Shown piece after piece: positions 42,583 to 46,562 of a DNA stretch of 46,562 nt (the stretch's first letter is position 1; the number at the start of each line of letters is the position of its first letter). Under the pieces are notes generated by a model. That model had not been told where the DNA came from, ran no database searches, and saw only the letters and a list, made by a program, of their open reading frames with translations. Source of the stretch: SAR324 cluster bacterium (GTDB lineage Bacteria > SAR324 > NAC60-12). The DNA is taken from assembly GCA_029245725.1 (NCBI GenBank), contig JAQWOT010000149.1, positions 1 through 46,562 of the forward strand. The letters run 5' to 3'. A program made the position numbers and the translations under genes.

Positions 42583-43407
42583 GTGGAATTGCCGCTGGTT
42601 GTTGAAAATCGCCTACACGATCTCGCCGAATGGCTCATCGCTTGGACAACCCCATCCGAGCCGACTCCAGAGCAGTGGAACGCCTGCTGCGTCTTCGCCC
42701 ACCGAGGTCTGCACGATGATCCCCGTATCCCTGAAAACACAATGGCCTCGCTGGCAGCAGTCTTGCGCTTCGAGGACATTCACGGGGTAGAATTCGATAT
42801 TCGCTGGACCAAAGACCTGGTACCGATGGTCTTTCACGACCCAGATCTTCAACGGGTTTTTGGTAACTCTGAGCGACTGGCAGACCTGACTTCAACAGAA
42901 CTGCGCCAGCGCTTTCCGTTGATACCAACCCTCTCCGAAGTTGTGCAGCACTTGGGAGAGCGTAAGCATCTGATGATTGAAATCAAGGAAGAACACTATC
43001 CGGAACCGGAGCATCAACTTGAGATCTTACAAGAGACTCTGGCAGGCCTCGTGCCAGGAGAGCACTTCCATTTCCTGCTACTGGATCCAGCAACCTATGA
43101 AAAATTGTCTGCGTTCCCCAAAGCTTCAGTACTACTAGTTGGTGGCTTCAATGTGGCAGAAATCAGTGAGGCGGTGAGCAGTCAGAATTTTGGTGGAATT
43201 GGTGGACAGTATCTGTTGATGCCCGACACCGAAGTGCAGCGTCACCTGGAGCAGGGAAAGATCGTTGGCACTGGCTATCCTCGAAGCTGGCCAGCTTTCT
43301 GTCGTGAACTCTCTCGAGGCGTGAACTATCTGTTTTCCAATCAGGCCCAAGCCCTGGCCAAGATCCTGGCCCAGGAACGCCTGCGTCTTTCCCTTGATCC
43401 CCATTGA
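42583..43407 (+). CDS. Glycerophosphodiester phosphodiesterase family protein
   Basis: Members hydrolyse glycerophosphodiesters to an alcohol and glycerol 3-phosphate. The TIM-barrel motifs are clear: AHRGLHDD (His40, Arg41), PENT at 50-53, GVEFDIRWTKD (Glu70, Asp72) and VFHDPDLQRVFG (His85), then LMIEIKEE at about 130. The 274-residue length fits. It starts with GTG at 42583, behind the sequence TGGAATTGAT. No signal peptide is seen, so it acts in the cytoplasm and salvages lipid headgroups, unless exported otherwise. It diverges from the lipoprotein gene. Confidence 0.9.
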   Translation: MELPLVVENRLHDLAEWLIAWTTPSEPTPEQWNACCVFAHRGLHDDPRIPENTMASLAAVLRFEDIHGVEFDIRWTKDLVPMVFHDPDLQRVFGNSERLADLTSTELRQRFPLIPTLSEVVQHLGERKHLMIEIKEEHYPEPEHQLEILQETLAGLVPGEHFHFLLLDPATYEKLSAFPKASVLLVGGFNVAEISEAVSSQNFGGIGGQYLLMPDTEVQRHLEQGKIVGTGYPRSWPAFCRELSRGVNYLFSNQAQALAKILAQERLRLSLDPH

Positions 43408-43417
43408 GTAAGAGACC

Positions 43418-43711
43418 ATGGCCCGACAGGATGACGAACTGGATTTGGAAAAACTTCGCCGTGAAGTCGATACCCTGACCCAGCAGGTTGGTGGCAAGCC
43501 TGCGCCGGGAACGACCACCCGACTTCCCGCTCAGGAGAAGCCTAAGAAAAAGAAGAAGGGCAACCCCATCATGTACGGTCTGATCGGTGTTGCCGCCATC
43601 CTAGTTGGTGGCAAACTGATCTTCTCGTTAATGAACTTCCTGGTGCTCGCTGTGATCGCAGGCATTGGCGCCTGGTGGTATTTCTTCAAATTCCGCAAGG
43701 ATGAGGACTGA
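43418..43711 (+). CDS. Small membrane protein upstream of the F0 genes
   Basis: This 97-residue protein has a short acidic/basic helix (DDELDLEKLRREVDTLTQQVG), a Lys-rich stretch (EKPKKKKKGNP at 40-50) and two membrane helices (MYGLIGVAAILVGGKLIF and MNFLVLAVIAGIGAWWYFF). It is ten bases after the GDPD gene and five bases before atpZ, so it is likely expressed with the ATP synthase genes. I do not recognise a family. The polylysine stretch would lie in the cytoplasm near lipid headgroups or RNA. Confidence 0.7.
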   Translation: MARQDDELDLEKLRREVDTLTQQVGGKPAPGTTTRLPAQEKPKKKKKGNPIMYGLIGVAAILVGGKLIFSLMNFLVLAVIAGIGAWWYFFKFRKDED

Positions 43712-43716
43712 CAAAC

Positions 43717-43965
43717 ATGCCGCGCTTCAATCCCCGCTTGGTGATGTTCAGTTCGATGGGCCTGGAGTTGGGTCTCTCTGTGATTGTTGGACTCCTGCTT
43801 GGCAGCTCTCTGGATCGTTTCTTCGGCACTGGACCCTGGATGCTGATTATTTTCACGGCCAGTGGCATCGCTGCTGGTTACCGCAGTGTCTATCGCCTGC
43901 TCAAGCGCTTGCAGCAAGAAGACGCCGCGACTCCCTTGACTCATGACTTTGACTCCAAGACCTGA
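43717..43965 (+). CDS. atpZ: AtpZ-type F0 accessory protein
   Basis: AtpZ and AtpI together act in assembly of the c-ring and possibly in Mg2+ or Ca2+ supply. This 82-residue protein has the family pattern: SMGLELGLSVIVGLLLGSSLDRFFGTGPW, a first helix with the conserved Gly-Leu-Glu and the Asp-Arg after it, and then a second helix with GIAAGYRSVYRLLKRL. It directly precedes atpI with no gap. Confidence 0.85.
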   Translation: MPRFNPRLVMFSSMGLELGLSVIVGLLLGSSLDRFFGTGPWMLIIFTASGIAAGYRSVYRLLKRLQQEDAATPLTHDFDSKT

Positions 43966-44388
43966 ATGTCCAATTCACCTTTCCCCGAAATCTCTGACGA
44001 GGCCCTACAGGTTGGCTTCCGCAAAGCCACAGAATTCCGAAATTTGCTGATCCTGGCATCCGTCGTCCTGGCAATTGTCTCGCTCTTGTTCGGCCTTGAC
44101 TTTCTCTTGGGATCCTTGCTAGGTTCAGCAATTGTTGGTTTGAACTTCCACTGGACTGTGCGCTTCGTCCTAAATATGTTGGAGGAGCGAAAACTACGGC
44201 CACTATATTTGCTGATCTATGGTGCGAAGTTCATCGTCTCGATGATGGTTCTCTACGTGGCGATCGTCCAATTGGACATCAATGCAGTTGGGATAATGCT
44301 AGGTCTCTCCAACATTTTGTTGGCCGCCACCGCTTACGCACTCATCCAGCGACCAAGATCCTCTGACTCTTCCGACGTCCTTTCCTAG
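43966..44388 (+). CDS. atpI: ATP synthase subunit I
   Basis: AtpI helps assemble the c-ring of the F0 sector and is dispensable in many bacteria. The 140-residue protein has four helices: NLLILASVVLAIVSLLFGLDFL, GSLLGSAIVGLNFHWTVRFVL, LYLLIYGAKFIVSMMVLYV and AVGIMLGLSNILLAATAY. The pair of conserved features, Gly-rich helix two and Lys in helix three, matches the subunit I family. The ATG follows the atpZ stop at once. Confidence 0.85.
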   Translation: MSNSPFPEISDEALQVGFRKATEFRNLLILASVVLAIVSLLFGLDFLLGSLLGSAIVGLNFHWTVRFVLNMLEERKLRPLYLLIYGAKFIVSMMVLYVAIVQLDINAVGIMLGLSNILLAATAYALIQRPRSSDSSDVLS

Positions 44389-44396
44389 GGATACTG

Positions 44397-45179
44397 ATGT
44401 TTCGACGACTGAACCTAGCGGGATTGTTCCTGCTGACCCTAACATCCTCGGCTTTTGCTGCAGAGGGTGGTTTCACTTGGGCCAACTTCCTATTCGGAGG
44501 ATTGGCAGAACCATTGGCTTCAATCGGGATTGACCCACGCCCGATCCTCGACATGATTATCGTTGCCGCGGCACTGATCGGTCTGGCTTGGTGGCTTGGC
44601 AAACCTTTCCGCGAAACCCAGATGCTGGAACCCTCCGGGAGACTAGACAAAGATCATTTTGCTGTCACCGTTGTCGAGGGTATCCTCAATTTTCTCTCGG
44701 GCATTATTCAGCACGGTATCGGACCACGACCCCTGCTTCCCTTGCTCGGAACCTACGGGCTCTTCATCCTGTTCCTGAACCTCGCCGGACTGGTCCCTGG
44801 ATTCAATCCACCAACCGACCAGTTCAACATCACCTTTGCCTTTGCGATCGTCGTCTTCCTGCTGACTCACACTCTTGGAATCCGTCAGCACGGCACCAGC
44901 TACATTAAGCAGTTCATTGGCCCTATGCCCTTGATGGCTCCCTTGATGTTCCCAGTTGAATTAATCAGCCACCTCGTGCGGCCGATGTCCCTCTCCATCC
45001 GCCTCTTGGGGAATATGACCGGTGACCACAAAGTGGTCTTGATCTTCTCCTCAATTCTGGCGCTTGGGTTGCCCGTTCCCTTCATGGGATTGGGTATTCT
45101 CATTAGTGTTTTGCAGGCCTTTGTCTTCGTATTGCTGTCTGCAATTTATTTTGAAGTTGCCATGAGTGAAGCTCACTGA
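44397..45179 (+). CDS. atpB: ATP synthase subunit a
   Basis: Subunit a carries ions to and from the c-ring. The key Arg lies in [11 protein letters not shown] near residue 205. Helices match the family: [27 protein letters not shown] and the C-terminal [20 protein letters not shown]. The 260-residue protein begins with a signal-like segment [19 protein letters not shown], as in several deltaproteobacteria. It is eight bases after atpI. The beta, alpha, gamma, delta, epsilon and b genes are not here, so the F1 and stalk genes form another locus. Confidence 0.96.
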   Translation: MFRRLNLAGLFLLTLTSSAFAAEGGFTWANFLFGGLAEPLASIGIDPRPILDMIIVAAALIGLAWWLGKPFRETQMLEPSGRLDKDHFAVTVVEGILNFLSGIIQHGIGPRPLLPLLGTYGLFILFLNLAGLVPGFNPPTDQFNITFAFAIVVFLLTHTLGIRQHGTSYIKQFIGPMPLMAPLMFPVELISHLVRPMSLSIRLLGNMTGDHKVVLIFSSILALGLPVPFMGLGILISVLQAFVFVLLSAIYFEVAMSEAH

Positions 45180-45237
45180 TCGGCTCTTCGTTCTGTTCCG
45201 TACACGCTCTTACTGTTCTAAACCAAAAGGAAGTTCC

Positions 45238-45540
45238 ATGAACAAAAGACTCATGCTGATCCTGTTTCTGATGCTGCTGGCAGCCCCACTGTACGCCCAA
45301 GAATATGGTGAACTGGCCACCTTCGGCTTTGCCATGGGTGCTGGTGTGGCGATCTCCTTCGCTGCTCTCGGTGGTGGAATCGGTCAAGGCATTTGTATGC
45401 GCGGCGCCCTCGAAGGGATCGCCCGCAACCCGAATGCCTCTGGCAAGATCTTCACTCCGATGATTATCGGTTTGGCGTTGATCGAATCCCTCGTGATTTA
45501 TGCGCTCGTGATTGCCTTCATTCTGCAAGGTAAGGTCTAA
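45238..45540 (+). CDS. atpE: ATP synthase subunit c
   Basis: This 100-residue proteolipid forms the rotor ring. It has a cleavable-looking N terminus ([16 protein letters not shown]), then helix one with [16 protein letters not shown], the loop ARNPNAS and helix two [18 protein letters not shown]. The carboxylate is Glu83. Gln50, Ser84 and Tyr88 sit at the spacings of the sodium-binding c subunit of Ilyobacter (Gln32, Glu65, Ser66, Tyr70), while the Thr67 position is Leu. The ATG at 45238 has AAGGAAG upstream. A strong terminator follows. Confidence 0.95.
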   Translation: MNKRLMLILFLMLLAAPLYAQEYGELATFGFAMGAGVAISFAALGGGIGQGICMRGALEGIARNPNASGKIFTPMIIGLALIESLVIYALVIAFILQGKV

Positions 45541-45546
45541 ATTGTC

Positions 45547-45580
45547 ACTGAGCAGGTTTCGCAGGAAGCCTGCTCAGTTT
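45547..45580 (+). terminator. Terminator after atpE
   Basis: ACTGAGCAGGTTTC and GAAGCCTGCTCAGT pair over 14 positions (one G-T) around the loop GCAG, followed by TTTCTGCT. It begins six bases after the atpE stop. The T-run is short, but the stem is the strongest in the region. Confidence 0.65.
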
Positions 45581-45633
45581 CTGCTCCCCGTATTCCACCC
45601 TCGCTGACACAACCTCCTCACAAACACTGACCC

Positions 45634-45933
45634 ATGCCTGATATTGCCTGGGGTTCCTACACGATGCTGGCGACTGGTTCCCTGATTGGACTCTTTGCGG
45701 CCTATCGAATTTTGTTGCAAGGCTTCAGCCTGCTCTTCTGGGTACTGCTGCTGACCGGTGGCGCAATCACCTTCGGACTCGGTGCTCAGTCACTGGGCGA
45801 GGATAATTTCCTGAGTGAGTACTTACCGCTTGAAACTCTCGAGAACCTGGAGGGCCAAGACTTCACAGAGCAGCTCCAACGACTGCCTCAAGAAGCCCGC
45901 GGCCAGATCCGAGCTCTCTGCGAACAGCTCTGA
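45634..45933 (+). CDS. Small two-helix membrane protein, unknown
   Basis: The 99-residue protein has two helices (MLATGSLIGLFAAYRILLQGFS and LLFWVLLLTGGAITFGLGAQSLG) and then a soluble acidic tail (DNFLSEYLPLETLENLEGQDFTEQLQRLPQ). It begins after the atpE terminator and runs to the gluQ start. No family is known to me. The coding pattern agrees with its neighbours. Confidence 0.6.
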   Translation: MPDIAWGSYTMLATGSLIGLFAAYRILLQGFSLLFWVLLLTGGAITFGLGAQSLGEDNFLSEYLPLETLENLEGQDFTEQLQRLPQEARGQIRALCEQL

Positions 45934-45937
45934 GCCC

Positions 45938-46562
45938 ATTCACTGGTGTAGCCGCTTAGCTCCAACTCCTAGTGGCTACTTGCACCTCGGCAACGCCTGC
46001 AACTTCCTGCTGACCTGGCTCTGGATTCGTTATCTGGGTGGAGAACTGTGGCTGCGAATCGATGACCTGGATCAAGCTCGGGTACGTCCTGAATACATCG
46101 AAGACATCTTCCAGCAACTGGACTGGCTTGGACTGGATACTGACCAGGGTCCTCGCAGTGTCGCTGCACTCCAACAAAGCTGGTCCCAGCAGCTGCGTAC
46201 AGAGCGCTACCTATCAGGTTTAACACAACTTAACGATGCTGGAGCACTCTATCGCTGCACCTGTAGTCGTCGCCAGTGGAAGGTCCTTGTTGGCGAGGAA
46301 GGTTGCTATCCAGGAACCTGCCGCCAGCAGCAACACTCTGCCGAACAACCCGGCAGTTGGAGGATTCGGCTACCAGCAGCAGCCATGGTACGTTGGCAGA
46401 ATTGGCCGAGCGGCCAGGAAGAACTGGATCTCGCTGACGAGATGGGCGATTTTGTGATCCAACGTCGTGACGGACAAGTCGCCTACCAGCTGGTGTCATG
46501 CTTGGATGACCTCGACTGGCAGATGAACCTGCTGATTCGAGGTGTAGACCTGCGGCCCTCCA
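45938..46562 (+). CDS. gluQ: Glutamyl-Q tRNA(Asp) synthetase, partial at the window end
   Basis: GluQ attaches glutamate to the queuosine base of tRNA-Asp. The frame shows RLAPTPSGYLHLGNACNFLL, in which HLGN replaces the HIGH motif, then LWLRIDDLDQARVRPEY and the zinc-binding region YRCTCSRRQW...GCYPGTCR typical of GluQ and absent from GltX, then QLVSCLDDLDWQMNLLIRGVDL. The gene is cut by the window end; the KMSKS region is missing. The start is unclear: upstream of RLAPTPSG the frame has no ATG, GTG or TTG near the expected place. ATT at 45938 is a guess; a TTG at 45830 inside the previous gene is the nearest in-frame standard start. Confidence 0.85.
   Translation, partial: MHWCSRLAPTPSGYLHLGNACNFLLTWLWIRYLGGELWLRIDDLDQARVRPEYIEDIFQQLDWLGLDTDQGPRSVAALQQSWSQQLRTERYLSGLTQLNDAGALYRCTCSRRQWKVLVGEEGCYPGTCRQQQHSAEQPGSWRIRLPAAAMVRWQNWPSGQEELDLADEMGDFVIQRRDGQVAYQLVSCLDDLDWQMNLLIRGVDLRPS

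Overview
The window is ordinary chromosomal DNA of a diderm (Gram-negative) bacterium, near 50% G+C by eye. Outer-membrane barrels, lipoproteins, an MsbA-type lipid flippase and the Kdo-pathway enzyme KdsD show the outer membrane. The F0 genes stand in the order atpZ-atpI-atpB-atpE with no F1 genes after them, and AtpB and AtpE carry N-terminal signal-like segments. With the Isc/Hsc set, this fits a deltaproteobacterium-like or SAR324-like lineage. That placement is an inference; no rRNA or tRNA gene was seen. No IS element, prophage, integrase or CRISPR array was found. Gene ends overlap by 4 bp in many places, so the genome is compact.

Layout. 1-8.1 kb is mostly on the minus strand: a flavin reductase, a porin with a candidate sigma-54 promoter, ndk with a small membrane-protein gene, and a tight run hemJ, TPR lipoprotein, outer-membrane barrel, hisB, hisH ending in a terminator. 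8.1-17.1 kb is on the plus strand: an unknown protein, cysS, an msbA-like ABC exporter, an intergenic region with two parS centromere sites, then iscR-iscS-iscU-hscB-hscA without iscA or ferredoxin. 17.1-19.7 kb (minus) holds an NAD(P)-binding epimerase-like gene and kdsD. 19.8-24.2 kb (plus) holds two tandem KefB/C-like CPA2 antiporters whose nucleotide-binding domains have lost the glycine motif, a stand-alone receiver protein and a small membrane protein. 24.2-25.0 kb (minus) is an HNH nuclease coupled to a membrane thioredoxin-like protein, followed by terB (plus).

25.5-34.8 kb (minus) looks like one seven-gene operon: recA, mnmH, a periplasmic TPR protein, cmk, a GlmU-like enzyme, glmS and a homocysteine-methyltransferase-like gene without its zinc cysteines. 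It joins DNA repair, tRNA modification and nucleotide and amino-sugar supply. 35.1-39.7 kb (plus) begins with UDP-glucuronate decarboxylase and then a large membrane protein joining a periplasmic beta-propeller and TPR region to a cytoplasmic J domain. 39.7-46.6 kb (plus) carries era from a good sigma-70 promoter, a TPR membrane protein, a GDPD, the F0 genes and a gluQ gene cut by the window end; one lipoprotein gene there is on the minus strand.

Points of most interest: the transmembrane J-domain architecture, the parS sites (with a third near-match inside a gene), the antiporter pair with degenerate RCK domains beside a c subunit with Na+-type ligands, the zinc-less methyltransferase homologue coupled to glmS, and three conserved-looking 50-58 residue membrane proteins.
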